DNA of 64,000 nt from Diabrotica undecimpunctata (taxonomy: Eukaryota; Arthropoda; Insecta; Coleoptera; Chrysomelidae). The DNA lies in the NCBI RefSeq assembly GCF_040954645.1, contig NC_092810.1, positions 7,734,185-7,798,184 of the forward strand. The letters are read 5' to 3'. The translations under genes and the position numbers were made by a program. Positions 47,108-58,242 of the stretch are shown here, piece by piece; within the stretch, counting starts at the first letter, position 1; every line of letters begins with the position of its first letter. The notes beneath the pieces are model-generated. The model saw only the letters and a list, made by a program, of their open reading frames with translations, searched no databases and was not told where the DNA came from.

Positions 47108-47227
47108 TCTTGAACTCCTATTTCTGTAATGACGATTTCTGTAATGTTGAGTGTCGTAGCTTTAGAAAAATAATCTCAACGACTAGTAAGTTTTAATGAC
47201 AATTTGAGATATGTTGTAAATATTTAC
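46927..47227. repeat. Perfect 104-bp inverted repeat with (TA)n centre
   Basis: Arms 46927-47030 and 47124-47227 are exact reverse complements. The 93-bp spacer is a (TA)n tract plus 17 bases of RTE-like 3' end. Arm DNA continues from the H3-bearing segment, so a Penelope-like end is present in two opposite orientations. Confidence 0.95.
47031..47120 (-). mobile_element. Minimal RTE-like 3' end: 17 nt plus (TA)n
   Basis: On the minus strand TAGGAGTTCAAGAACCT runs straight into (TA)n, the same junction as at 27320-27340 and 56520-56540. Only 17 nt of the LINE remain. Confidence 0.7.
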
Positions 47228-47228
47228 A

Positions 47229-47232
<4 letters not shown>

Positions 47233-47281
<49 letters not shown>
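47233..47281. repeat. (TA)n microsatellite
   Basis: TA tract ending at GTTAAGGTATTATTAAATAAAAC, the same right junction as RTE-1 in unit B, so it is the remnant tail of the shared insertion. Confidence 0.9.
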
Positions 47282-47284
<3 letters not shown>

Positions 47285-47744
47285 AAGGTATTATTAAATA
47301 AAACTAGGAACAAAGAATAAGTGTTTTAATTCACAAAACGACAATCATAACAATAAAAGGAAAAGATGCAGAGTATATAGTTTATACATGTATCTATCAT
47401 CATTTGACATTATAATCAAACATATTACAAAATAGCTTCCCACCTGACTGCGCTTCTTAGATTAAAAGTTCTGAAATCCATCTGCCACAAACACTCAGAA
47501 AAGTTAATTTTGATTTATATAATACTACTCAAACATCCAAATTTCCTCTTCTTTCGGTGCCGTCTCTAATGGCCGAATATGCAAAAGATTTGACTGAAGT
47601 AAATTGGAAACTGCAAGAATTAAGAAAGTAGCAAAAACAATTAAAGGCTTGTGTCTTGTATGTTGTTTCGAATCATAGGTCAAAGTCAAATTATTTAATA
47701 ATCATTACATAATAATAATCATTAACAATATTATAAAACTGCTT
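47282..47744. other. 3' flank of zinc-finger gene C
   Basis: Duplicated flank matching 12823-13254 and 27475-27925. Confidence 0.6.
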
Positions 47745-47901
47745 AAAACAAATGTCGCATTTGTTTTTCTTCACTGTGCACTTTCAAATATATTTTTGTG
47801 AGAAAACAGCTTAAAACAAATTTCACACTTCTCTAGTGTGCACTCTCAAATGTGTTTTCAAAGTACTTTATTGACTAAATTGCTTAAAACAAATTTCACA
47901 C
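47745..47901 (-). pseudogene. Relic fingers after the stop of gene C
   Basis: Two to three frameshifted finger remnants, as in gene A. One copy of the short linker only. Confidence 0.75.
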
Positions 47902-49976
47902 TTAACAGTTTCTTCCAGTGTGCAATCTCAAATGTGTTTTCAAATTTCCTGACTGAGAAAATTGCTTAAAACAAATTTCGCACTTGTAAAATTTTTCCCC
48001 AGCGTGGACTCTCAAATGTGTTTTCAAAGAACTTGCTTGACTAAATTGCTTAAAACAAATTTCACACTTGTAAGATTTTTCTCCAGTGTGCACTCTCAAA
48101 TGTGTTTTCAAATTACTTGCTTGACTAAATTGCTTTAAACAAATTTCACACTTGTGATATTTTTCTGCAGTGTGCACTCTCAAATGTGTTTTCAAATTAC
48201 TTGCTTGACTAAATTCCTTAAAACAAATTTCACACTTGTAAGATTTTTCTCCAGTGTGTACTCTCAAATGTGTTTTCAAAGAACTTGCCCAAGTAAATTG
48301 CTTAAAACAAATTTCACACTTGTAAGATTTTTCTCCAGTGTGCACTCGCAAATGTGTTTTCAAATTACCTACATGACTAAATTGCTTAAAACAAATTTCA
48401 CACTTGTAAGATTTTTCTCCAGTGTGCACTCTCAAATGTGTTTTCAAATAACTTGCTTGACTAAATTGCTTAAAACAAATTTCACACTTGTAAGATTTTT
48501 CTCCAGTGTGCACTCTCAAATGTGTTTTCAAATAACTTGCTTGACTAAATTGCTTTAAACAAATTTCACACTTGTAAAATTTTTCCCCAGCGTGGACTCT
48601 CAAATGTGTTTTCAAAGAACTTGCTTGACTAAATTGCTTAAAACAAATTTCACACTTGTAAGATTTTTCTCCAGTGTGCACTCTCAAATGTGTTTTCAAA
48701 TTACTTGCTTGACTAAATTGCTTAAAACAAATTTCACACTTGTAAGATTTTTCTCCAGTGTGCATTTTCAAATGTGTTTTCAAATAACTTGCTTGACTAA
48801 ATTGCTTTAAACAAATTTCACACTTGTAAGATTTTTCTCCAGTGTGCATTTTCAAATGTGTTTTCAAAGAACTTGCTTGACTAAATTGCTTAAAACAAAT
48901 TTCACACTTGTAAGATTTTTCTCCAGTGTGTACTCTCAAATGTGTTTTCAAATAACTTGCTAGACTAAATTGCTTTAAACAAATTTCACACTTGTAAAAT
49001 TTTTCCCCAGCGTGGACTCTCAAATGTGTTTTCAAAGAACTTGCTTGACTAAATTGCTTAAAACAAATTTCACACTTGTAAGATTTTTCTCCAGTGTGCA
49101 CTCTCAAATGTGTTTTCAAATTAATTGCTTGACTAAATTGCTTTAAACAAATTTCACACTTGTGATATTTTTCTGCAGTGTGCACTCTCAAATGTGTTTT
49201 CAAATTACTTGCTTGACTAAATTCCTTAAAACAAATTTCACACTTGTAAGATTTTTCTCCAGTGTGTACTCTCAAATGTGTTTTCAAAGAACTTGCCCAA
49301 GTAAATTGCTTAAAACAAATTTCACACTTGTAAGATTTTTCTCCAGTGTGCACTCGCAAATGTGTTTTCAAATTACCTACATGACTAAATTGGTTAAAAC
49401 AAATTTCACACTTGTAAGATTTTTCTCCAGTGTGCACTCTCAAATGTGTTTTCAAAGTACTTGCTTTACTAAATTGCTTAAAACAAATTTCACACTTGTA
49501 AGATTTTTCTCCAGTGTGCACTCTCAAATGTGTTTTCAAATAACTTGCTTGACTAAATTGCTTTAAACAAATTTCACACTTGTAAAACTTTTCCCCAGCG
49601 TGGACTCTCAAATGTGTTTTCAAAGAACTCGCTTGACTAAATTGCTTAAAACAAATTTCACACTTGTAGGATTTTTCTCCAGTGTGCCCTCGCAAATGTA
49701 TTTTCAAATTACCTACTTGACTAAATTGCTTAAAACAAATTTCACACTTGTAAGATTTTTCTCCAGTGTGCAATCTCAAATGTCTTTTCAAATAACTTTT
49801 GCGAGAAAACTGTTTAAAACAAACCTCACATTTGTAAGGTCTTTGTCCAGTCACAACTTTCATATTTTTATTTAATGTTCTTTCTTCAGAGTGTTGACTC
49901 ATATAATTTCCTTTGTAAGATAAATGTTTAATAGGGGTCTCCATAATTTCCATTTTGTTTTCGTCTTGTAGATAAC
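47902..49976 (-). CDS. C2H2 zinc-finger gene C, exon 2 (23 fingers)
   Basis: Acceptor at 49976/49977, in phase with exon 1 at 51589. The longest array: 23 C2H2 fingers of 28 residues. Fingers 6-9 ([21 protein letters not shown]) recur as 18-21, a 12-finger higher-order repeat; the QASS finger with the HAGEK linker occurs four times (3, 10, 15, 22). All zinc ligands appear intact. Ends HTGRNC-stop as in A and B. DNA-binding role by family, target unknown. Confidence 0.9.
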
Positions 49977-51588
49977 CTAAAACAAACCAACTATAATATA
50001 CTTAAATATTTGAGAATCAGGGAGAATGCGTTGAATAATCAAATTAAAGCATAATAAATAATTAAGACGGCAGAAGTAGTAAATGATAGTCAGCCCTATT
50101 GTCTTTTAATGTGTACTACCTCAATACATTCAATATTGTGCATAAAGATAGTAGTACAAACGGAGGTACTACACTGACCTTGAAACTTCTATGAGTCACC
50201 TTTTTTAACCAGAATTAGAAGAATAGCCTACTTCCGGATTTGTGGACTGCACCAGAATTCTCCTTAAAATATGAAATAATGTACTCATTTAACAATGCCC
50301 AAGAAGTATAAACCGGTCTCTACAAAGTATTATAAAAGATAAAATATATTCAACATTGTGGGATCATTATCATCACTGGCTCGAGAGTCATTTTGTGTCT
50401 TGGCCTGTTCAAGGATTTTTGTCTATTCTGATTTGTTTAGAGCTTTTTTCCCTGTTTTTTAATTTTTAAGGTTATTATATCATTTTCTATTTATTCTATG
50501 TACCTATCTCAGCTTCAGTCTTCCTCTTGTTCTTTTTCCTACTGGTACTTGTTTGGTATTTTGCCATCCTCCACTCTTTTCACATGTCCCATCCAACACA
50601 TCCTATTTTAATAAATATTAGGATATTCGTATCTTGGTATATTTTAAACAGTACAAAGTTGTATCTTCTTCACCAAATTCCATTTTCGACTGTGTCTTTT
50701 AGAGAATGTCTAGGTTTCTGAACCATATATGAGTACCGGTCTTATTATGATTTTGTATATTTGGCATTTTGTTTTTCCTGTAACGTTATTTGATCTTATT
50801 TACCTAATTACTCAGTAGTAACATTTAACAATTGTTAAATTGGTTTTTCGGGCAATGAACATAACCTATAGATATATTTGACATTATGAAATGTAAGCTT
50901 AATATACTTCAGTGTTGCCATATACTCAATTATTTCATACTCTTACATGTAAAATTATGGGCAAGAGCACTTAATATAAGTATACGAAAATAAAATTTAA
51001 AACAAACAAGAACGTGAAAAATACATTATACAATTAAAAGCATAAAATTATACCTATAAATATTATAAAATAAAATTATATCTTGCATTTAAAAATTACT
51101 TATATATTAAAAACCATTAAAATTATGCCTACAGAAAAAATTAATAGTTTAGAAACTACAGAATAAAGTGAATTTTAACCATCTGTAGCAATCTAGCAAT
51201 TCCTGATTTGAGATTTCTGGCTTCATTGCCAAATATATCAGTTTACAAAATAATTGACAAAGTCATACTTTATTGATCCTTTAAGACATTTAAAATAGAT
51301 GTATAGGATACGTCACTACAGGATTCAGTATAAAAAACATTAATGTGTATAATACAATATTCACAGCGTTCCGGCTTATTACACTAGTACATTTAAATTA
51401 TATACCTTTTATAAAGGATTTTAATAAATTTTTTGTGAGACATGGTATACAGCCAACTACAGGAACTTCCTGTTTCCTTGTGGATAATATAAGCATCTTT
51501 AATTTTAAAAACTCTTATACTTTATACAAAAAAATATGGCTATACATCTAAACTAATAAGGGGGGACTTAAAATGCATTGTTACTAAC
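49977..51588 (-). other. Intron of zinc-finger gene C
   Basis: 1612 bp, almost the same size as in A (1607), with the ancestral LINE relic at 50365-50790 and without the B-specific LINE. Confidence 0.8.
50365..50790 (-). pseudogene. RTE-like LINE relic in intron of gene C
   Basis: Paralog of 15711-16140 and 30120-30555. Confidence 0.7.
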
Positions 51589-51823
51589 CTTTTTCAGTTT
51601 TTTGGTTTTCTCCAAGTGGGTTAATTTTATTTCCATGTTGTTCTATTTCAGTATTTACGGGACATTTCTTCAAGTCTAAATAATCACATGTGTCATGTGT
51701 ATTTTGCCTACTAGATTCCTCCTGAATTTCACATTTAAAGTCATCCCAAAGAGCATCACCCAATTCATTACACTCGATTTCTATTTTACACGGTTCCTCG
51801 CTAATTTCTTGTTTTACTTCCAT
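51589..51823 (-). CDS. C2H2 zinc-finger gene C, exon 1
   Basis: 235 bp, MEVKQEIS... to EKG, donor AAAAAG|GTTAGT. The upstream codon TAC of A and B is TAG here, which closes the longer frame and supports the MEVKQ start for the family. Reads KKCPVN like copy 0. Confidence 0.85.
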
Positions 51824-52499
51824 GTGATTCTACTTGATTTTTTGTATACCAATAATCATTTTACATCCAAAACGCTAAATTAGAGACATTTTTCATGTTT
51901 GGATTTGGTTCCAGTGAAGAATGAAGATAGCATCAAACGTCAAACCTCAAAGTAGCTGTTCTGTCAATTAAGTTTCACAGAACAAAATATTTCGTTGATA
52001 GGTGCTATCAAAGAATATAGACGCTTAAGCGGTGGTATGGTTGATAAACTCCATTCGCTTAGCTAGGGCACATTTTGACAGATTCATTGTCGGAAACCTA
52101 CAACACAACAATTCCTACTTCTCAGTATTAATAGCTCAAGTATCCTACTATTGCAGACTTCTTTCTTTAAAAAAAGAAGAATTATTCTAAATACTGGAAG
52201 TGTATACTACACCCATAAAATTTTGTGTATTATATATTTAAAAAATATATTTCAGTTGTTATAATTTAACATAGCTATTTATTATATGGTGCAGATAAAT
52301 AAATATTGATTGTCGGTAATTCGCAAAGTTCTATTTTATTTACTATTTAGTTTGTTTACTATTAATATTGGCTATGAGTACGTGTGCTTGGTTGTATAGT
52401 AATTTCCAGCCACTTTTAGTCTGTCAAAAAGTAACTAACTTCGAAAAAAAAATTAAATTCACTAGACAGTTCGGACTGGGAATAGCGAACAGAGTTTAG
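51824..52499. other. 5' flank of zinc-finger gene C
   Basis: 51824-52016 matches the other copies. From about 52017 the palindrome is broken (inserted AATAT, right half lost) and 52030-52490 is unlike the other units; no gene recognised. Confidence 0.5.
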
Positions 52500-52938
52500 C
52501 AGTGTTGCCATGTCCTATAATGTATTTGTTATGCTTCAAATACAAAGAGAGAGAAAGCTTTTAAATTTTAAAAAGTACATGGTCTGAACCCTAAAACCAC
52601 CAGTTGCCAGATGTCTATTTAACTATATTATTTACTCACATTTTACTAATTCGGATAATAAATGTAATGATTTTTCTAGGGCTGTGGCCTATTTTGTGGG
52701 AAGCAAAGTAATCTAGACACGCTTTACACTATTTTAAAGGTTTAACAAGAAACTACGTACTTAAACAATAACAATAATAGTTCCTTTTTGGATTCGTTCT
52801 GACCAGCAGAGTACATCGTTTTTTAAATGTAGTTCTGAACGGTGACCAGTTGACTGCCATGTCACTCGCTTCAGCAGTACAGTCAACCCAAGGGTTTGCA
52901 GCAATAAAAATGAAATGTGTACTCTTTTAAATTTTTAT

Positions 52939-52977
52939 TCCAAGCTTTCGGACATTGGTTATGTCCTTCATCAGGGA
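52939..52977 (-). ncRNA. Hammerhead-ribozyme-like motif H4
   Basis: Minus strand: stem I TCC/GGA, core CTGATGA, extra A, stem II GGACAT/ATGTCC, core GAAA, stem III G-C beside A-U, cleavage base U (GAAAGCTT). It lies downstream of, and on the same strand as, a Penelope-type ORF tail, as expected for ribozymes in Penelope terminal repeats. Confidence 0.65.
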
Positions 52978-53205
52978 GAAACTTAACGAGGTTGTATCAA
53001 TGAAGATCTATTATAATATTGATAAAATTTATCATAGTCTCTCATCTATTTTAATATATAAAAACTATTTTTATGTTTAAAATTTTAAAAAATTACTGTA
53101 AATACAAAAACACTTAATTATTCTAAGTAATGTCACGTATCTATTCATGCATATTCATTTATTCACTTTTAACTGAAGAATAATTGGTATCATTTATTTC
53201 GTAAG

Positions 53206-53391
53206 ATGAGAGAGTGGAAACATCACATTGATTTCACAAATACCAAAATACTGGCGAAACAAAATAACCATCAGAAACGCTCCTTTATTGAAATGTGTGA
53301 GATCCTCAAGAACTCATCGGCAATAAACAAAAGAACCGACATCGACAATTTGAGCCAGGTTTACCACTCTCTCATCTTACGAAATAAATGA
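53206..53391 (+). pseudogene. C-terminal tail of Penelope-like polymerase
   Basis: 61 residues, REWKHHIDFTNTKILAKQNN...KRSFIEMCEI...INKRTDIDNLSQVYHSLI, matching the typical C-terminal end of Penelope-like GIY-YIG proteins (KRxxxEMxEI, IN-TDI-NLS-Y). Reverse transcriptase and GIY-YIG motifs are missing; strongly 5'-truncated. The ATG is inside the inverted arm and not a real start. Confidence 0.7.
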
Positions 53392-53495
53392 TACCAATTA
53401 TTCTTCAGTTAAAAGTTGGCGTATTTTCCATTCAAAATAATAACAAAATCATCCCCTATTTCCAAGTTTCATTAAAACATAAATTAAAAATAATA

Positions 53496-54826
53496 CGAGG
53501 CATGTTTTTTAAGTACGTACCGTTTTGCGATTCCGCCGCCGCAGCGCTACGGTCGGCGTTCCGCGCATGAGCGCTGGTTATCTACATCTCTTGTCTACGC
53601 ACTGACGCCATTACAGTATGATTCTTCATTATATACTTGTTTACTCCAGTGTTTAAGATGCCTCCAACAATCGTGAGTCACGCTGATTGTGAAGTACGGG
53701 CTGTTATACGATTTCTTAGTGCTAAAGGCGTAAAACCGATCGATATTCATCGTGAGATCGTTGAAGTTTACGGACAAAACATTATGAGTGATGGAATGGT
53801 AAGGAAATGGGTGAGAGCATTTAAAGATGGCCGCACAAATGTGCATGATGAAGAACGGAGTGGGCGTCCTTCGGTCGTTAATGAAAATTTAGTGCAGAAA
53901 GTGGACGAAAAGGTGAGAGAAAACAGACGCTTTACAATTTCATCATTGTCCGACTGCTTTCCTCAGTATTCTCGTAGTGTTTTGTATCGCATTGTTACCG
54001 AGAACTTGAATTACCGGAAATTGTGTTCACGTTGGGTTCCAAAAATGTTGACGGATTTGCACAAAACCCAACGTTTAGGCAGTGCATTGACTTTCCTTGA
54101 GCGGTACCACAGTGAAGGTGAAGATTTTTTAGACCAAATTGTTACTGGTGACGAAACGTGGGTGGCCTACGTCACACCAGAATCGAAACAACAGTCCATG
54201 GAATGGCGACATTCATCATCACCCAAAAGAGTGAAGTTTAAGCAAACAATTTCTGCCCGAAAATCATGTGCACAGTTTTTTAGGACAGAAAAGGAGTATT
54301 GCTAGTGGAGTTTTTGCCTCGTAATGAGACAATCAATGCAGCGTCTTATTTTGAGACATTGAAAAATCTGCGTCGTGCAATCCAGAACAAAAGACGTGGC
54401 AAGTTGAGTAAGGGTATCGTTTTGCTGCATGAAAATGCCCGTCCACATGTGGCTAATCAGACCAAAGATCTCATCAAATCATTTAAATGGGAAACTCTAG
54501 ATCATCCTCCATACAGCCCTGATCTGGCGCCCAAAGACTACCATTTGTTCCAGCACTTGAAGAAACACCTGGGCGGTCAGCGTCTTCAAGACGATAACGA
54601 AGTCAAAACATTTGTGATGCAATGGTTAACAAGTCAGGCGGCAGAATTTTATCAGGAGGGTATTCAAAAACTGGTGCCACGTTATGACAAGTGCCTCAAT
54701 ATTCACGGAAATTATGTAGAAAAGTAGATTAAGGTACAGGCTTTCATGTAAAAATAAAATTATTGCCATATCTTTGCACGTCTTTTTTTAATTCCAAAAC
54801 GGTACTTACTTAAAAAACACGCCTCG
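53496..54826 (+). mobile_element. Mariner element (mariner-2), full length
   Basis: 1331 bp with TIRs CGAGGCATGTTTTTTAAG... and its near complement, flanked by TA (53494-53495, 54827-54828). The 5' UTR is unusually GC-rich for this window (53526-53572). The right flank matches, inverted, the left flank of mariner-1 at 24143. Confidence 0.95.
53658..54727 (+). pseudogene. Mariner transposase (frameshifted)
   Basis: Starts MPPTIVSHADCEVRAV at 53658. N-terminal double helix-turn-helix (GQNIMSDGMVRKWVRAFKDG; RPSVVNENL), then IVTGDETWVAY (first D). A frameshift near 54265 (ARKSCAQFF) separates the second frame (54299-54727): VEFLPRNETINAAS, LLHENARPHVAN and YSPDLAPKDYHLF. The second catalytic residue is E instead of D, and the usual PSDYHLF reads PKDYHLF. 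Both the frameshift and D-to-E make this copy inactive. About 350 residues, the normal mariner size. Confidence 0.9.
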
Positions 54827-54828
54827 TA

Positions 54829-55332
<504 letters not shown>

Positions 55333-55627
55333 GTACATAAATCGTTGCATGTATAGTTAAACTTCACTTATGATTTAAAAATAATTATTGTTAAATATTT
55401 TTTACAATGAAATAAAAATCATGTAAATAAACAATTTATTATACAAAATTTTAAATATATACAAAATGAAAAAAACTGCGAGATTTTACGTTTTATTATA
55501 AAATGATTTAAACTGAATAACAAAAAATAAACCATTATTTATTTACAGTAAAAAACACACCACTTGAACACATGTTGCATCATTCATATTTAAAAACACC
55601 ATATATACAACAGCAACCATGATGATA
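55333..55627 (-). other. 3' UTR and downstream of MOSPD-like gene
   Basis: AT-rich; contains a polyadenylation signal at 55538-55543. No other feature. Confidence 0.55.
55538..55543 (-). terminator. Poly(A) signal AATAAA
   Basis: AATAAA on the minus strand, 85 nt after the stop codon of the MOSPD-like gene. Confidence 0.5.
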
Positions 55628-55829
55628 TTATGCTCGGAAAATAACCATTGTAACCAATCCTAAGACATATGCCAATACCAACTTAAAATTGACGCTAATA
55701 TGAAAATGAGCGGGAATACTAGACGGCTTCGGAGTTTCTTCTTGAGTTGGTAGCAGCATAGTTATCACACAAACTAATCCTATGACTATCGACAAAATGT
55801 AGTTTGTCGAATTTATCGCTGGCAGCGTC
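55628..55829 (-). CDS. MOSPD1/3-like protein, last exon
   Basis: Terminal exon after acceptor TTTTAG|G, with one base completing the codon split from 62358 (AG|G). 66 residues with two membrane segments: YILSIVIGLVCVITMLLP and VNFKLVLAYVLGLVTMVIF, ending FRA-stop. The pattern LLPT...HISVNxKLVxAYxLGLxTM matches the C-terminus of motile sperm domain proteins MOSPD1/MOSPD3, ER-membrane relatives of VAP that bind FFAT/FFNT-motif partners at membrane contact sites. The MSP domain must be encoded right of the window. Identification is from memory of the human protein. Confidence 0.85.
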
Positions 55830-56448
55830 CTAAAACAAAATTTAAACTATTTTTCCTATTCATTGATGTAATACATAGAATTATTGTGAGAGTGGAGAGC
55901 CTCGCAATAATTCTTCCTTCAAGAAGAAAAAATCTTAAAAAAAAACAAACTTAAATAAAAACACAAAGCAAGAAAACCATAAAGACCTATGCATAATCTT
56001 CAAACACATATTTTTCCTCTCACGATTTTTATGAAAACGCTTATGATGGAAAGATAGATTTAACCTTCCTTTTCTCCCGAAGTAAATTCTTTGTCTATGG
56101 ATACGGGTGGAACCAGTGGATAAAACTCATACCTGTTTAATTACCCCATTAATTCGTAGAAGTTTTTATAGTTTCATGTTATCGACGTATCAAAACTAAA
56201 AATCATTTTTTTGGAATAAAAAATATAATAAAACTTTATATTCAATTAAAATTATATATTTATTCAATGCAACTTTTACAAAAGATATTTGAATGATTAG
56301 GACAAATAAACCTCTTACATGTTTAACATCTTGTACGAGATTTTCTGTCTTTTTCCCATCCGCCGTCTTTACACGTTCCACGTTTTGGACTTTCATTTGC
56401 ATTTCCACTTGTTCCAGCTTTTGAATAAACTTTCAGACTTGCAGAGTA

Positions 56449-56452
<4 letters not shown>

Positions 56453-56524
<72 letters not shown>
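56453..56524. repeat. (TA)n tail of RTE-2
   Basis: About 72 bp of TA directly after AAGAACCTTA of the LINE (minus strand). Confidence 0.95.
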
Positions 56525-56528
<4 letters not shown>

Positions 56529-58086
56529 TCTTGAACTCCTAAGTGGAGCATAGAGCTTCAGTGAAAACGCGCCATCGGGTTCTATTTTGCGCTAAGGCCT
56601 TCACCTCATTCCAAGACTTTCCTTGGCCTCTTATCTCGTCCATGATGGATCTTCTCCAAGTTTGTACTGGGCGACCTCTTTTTCTTTTCCCTTGGGGATT
56701 CCACTCTAGGGCAGTCTTTGCGATACTGCAACTATTTTTTCGGAGTGTGTGACCGATCCAACCCCACTTTCTGGACTTAATTTCATTTTGTACCCTCTTT
56801 TGTTCGGTCAGGTGTAGCAGATCGTCGTTTCTGATGGTGTTAGGCCAGAATATACGAACAATTCTTCGTAGAAATTTGTTAACAAAGACCTGCAGTTTGC
56901 CTGTGAGGGTGTTTGTCACTTTCCAGGTTTCACATCCGTAGAGTAGAACAGACATGACATTTGATCGAAATATTCGGATCTTTGTCCTTGTAGTATACTC
57001 GCCAGATCTCCAAACAGGGTTGAGCGTGCTGAAAGCTTGTTGAGCTTTTCGTATCCTCATACGAATATCGTCTTCTGTACTTCCGTTTTCTGTTATGACA
57101 CTTCCAAGATACGTAAAGTTTTCCACATTTTCAATCTGCATATTGTCGATAGTGAATAGCGTGTTGTTCCTTGCATTTATTCTCATGGACTTGGTTTTAC
57201 TAATATTGATTTTCAAACCTATTTTATTGGCTTCAGTGGAAAGTGTTTCCAATTGGTAAGCTAGATCTTGGAACCTTTGACCTAATATACAGATATCGTC
57301 CGCGTATTCTAGATCGCTTAGGCGTGTGGTTAACGTCCATTGTATCCCTCTTGTGTCGGAGTCTAGTTTGGAGAGAACATAGTCTATAGCTATGTTAAAA
57401 AGAAACGGAGAAAGCACGCATCCCTGTCTAACTCCAGTAAGTACGTTGAATTCGTCACTGTTGATCCCATTGTGTGTCACGCTGCATTTCGCATCAGTAT
57501 ATAGTGACTTTATAATAGAAATTATTTTTTGCGGGATGTTTCTTAGCTCTAAAATTTTCCATAGAGCAGCGTGAGACAAGCTATCAAAGGCACGTTCAAA
57601 ATCAACAAAAACCATGTATAGGGGTGTGTTCCATTCAACCGATTGTTCCATTATTACCCTCACAGTATTAATGTGGTCTATGCAGGAGGATTCTGGCCTA
57701 AAGCCTGCTTGATTAGCTCGAAACTCAACCTTGTTTGTTATTCTTTTCAGTATGATGGTCGCAAAAATTTTATTTATGACAGTAAGCAAGGTTATTCCTC
57801 TCCAATTTTTGCACAGTGTGAGGTTGCCTTTTTTTGGAAGCTTGATAATGTTACCTTTTTTCCAGCCCGCTGGAATGTGGTTTGTTTCCCACACCTCTCG
57901 GATTATGGGGAGCAAAAGTTCAGCAGTTAGATGCGGATCAGCTTTAAGCATTTCAGCAGCAATGTTATCGATTCCCGGTGACTTGTTGTTTCTCAGAGAT
58001 TTGATAGCTGCTATTATCTCCGTTTTGGAAGGGGCCTCGCAAGAAATATGCAAGTCTATATTCTGCGGGTTTTCGACTATTTCGTC
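56454..58086 (-). mobile_element. RTE-like LINE in the Copia-B LTR (RTE-2)
   Basis: Inserted in the left LTR, with the duplication TGCAGAGTATAATTA (about 56440-56454 and 58087-58101). The (TA)n tail at 56453-56524 is at its 3' end. 5'-truncated. Confidence 0.85.
56539..58053 (-). CDS. RTE-like reverse transcriptase, open frame
   Basis: 504 residues, open without interruption and continuing in frame upstream to the truncation (ENPQNIDL). Reverse-transcriptase landmarks: NNKSPGIDNIAAEMLKA, IIKLPKKGNL, NWRGITLLT, FRPESSCIDHI, VFVDFERAFDSL, GVRQGCVLSPFLFN, LEYADDICILG. The C-terminal part is as in 26720-27322 (WIGHTLRKN, GKRKRGRPVQTWRRS). The endonuclease is absent through 5' truncation, so it cannot move alone, but RT residues are intact. 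Likely the youngest insertion in this nest. Confidence 0.85.
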   Translation of the reverse strand: MHISCEAPSKTEIIAAIKSLRNNKSPGIDNIAAEMLKADPHLTAELLLPIIREVWETNHIPAGWKKGNIIKLPKKGNLTLCKNWRGITLLTVINKIFATIILKRITNKVEFRANQAGFRPESSCIDHINTVRVIMEQSVEWNTPLYMVFVDFERAFDSLSHAALWKILELRNIPQKIISIIKSLYTDAKCSVTHNGINSDEFNVLTGVRQGCVLSPFLFNIAIDYVLSKLDSDTRGIQWTLTTRLSDLEYADDICILGQRFQDLAYQLETLSTEANKIGLKINISKTKSMRINARNNTLFTIDNMQIENVENFTYLGSVITENGSTEDDIRMRIRKAQQAFSTLNPVWRSGEYTTRTKIRIFRSNVMSVLLYGCETWKVTNTLTGKLQVFVNKFLRRIVRIFWPNTIRNDDLLHLTEQKRVQNEIKSRKWGWIGHTLRKNSCSIAKTALEWNPQGKRKRGRPVQTWRRSIMDEIRGQGKSWNEVKALAQNRTRWRVFTEALCST

Positions 58087-58242
58087 TGCAGAGTATAATT
58101 AAATGAGTGTAATTAATTATTTGAGAAAGTAAAACACCGCTCCATGTGCAGAACAGAATGACAACTTCTTTATTACTTCTGTCATGGTAGCCAACCTGAT
58201 TTACAATATGTTTGGGGATCAGGATAGGCAACATTTCAATAC

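Larger units (their letters stand above)
52893..53490 (-). mobile_element. Penelope-like element fragment with fold-back
   Basis: Inserted at CAACCCAAG (uninterrupted at 17833 and 37033). On the minus strand, a Penelope ORF tail is followed by a 3' UTR and hammerhead-like motif H4, ending at 52893. On the plus strand a second, overlapping copy of the ORF tail runs the other way. The two share 53-bp perfect inverted arms (53165-53217, 53364-53416). Confidence 0.7.
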
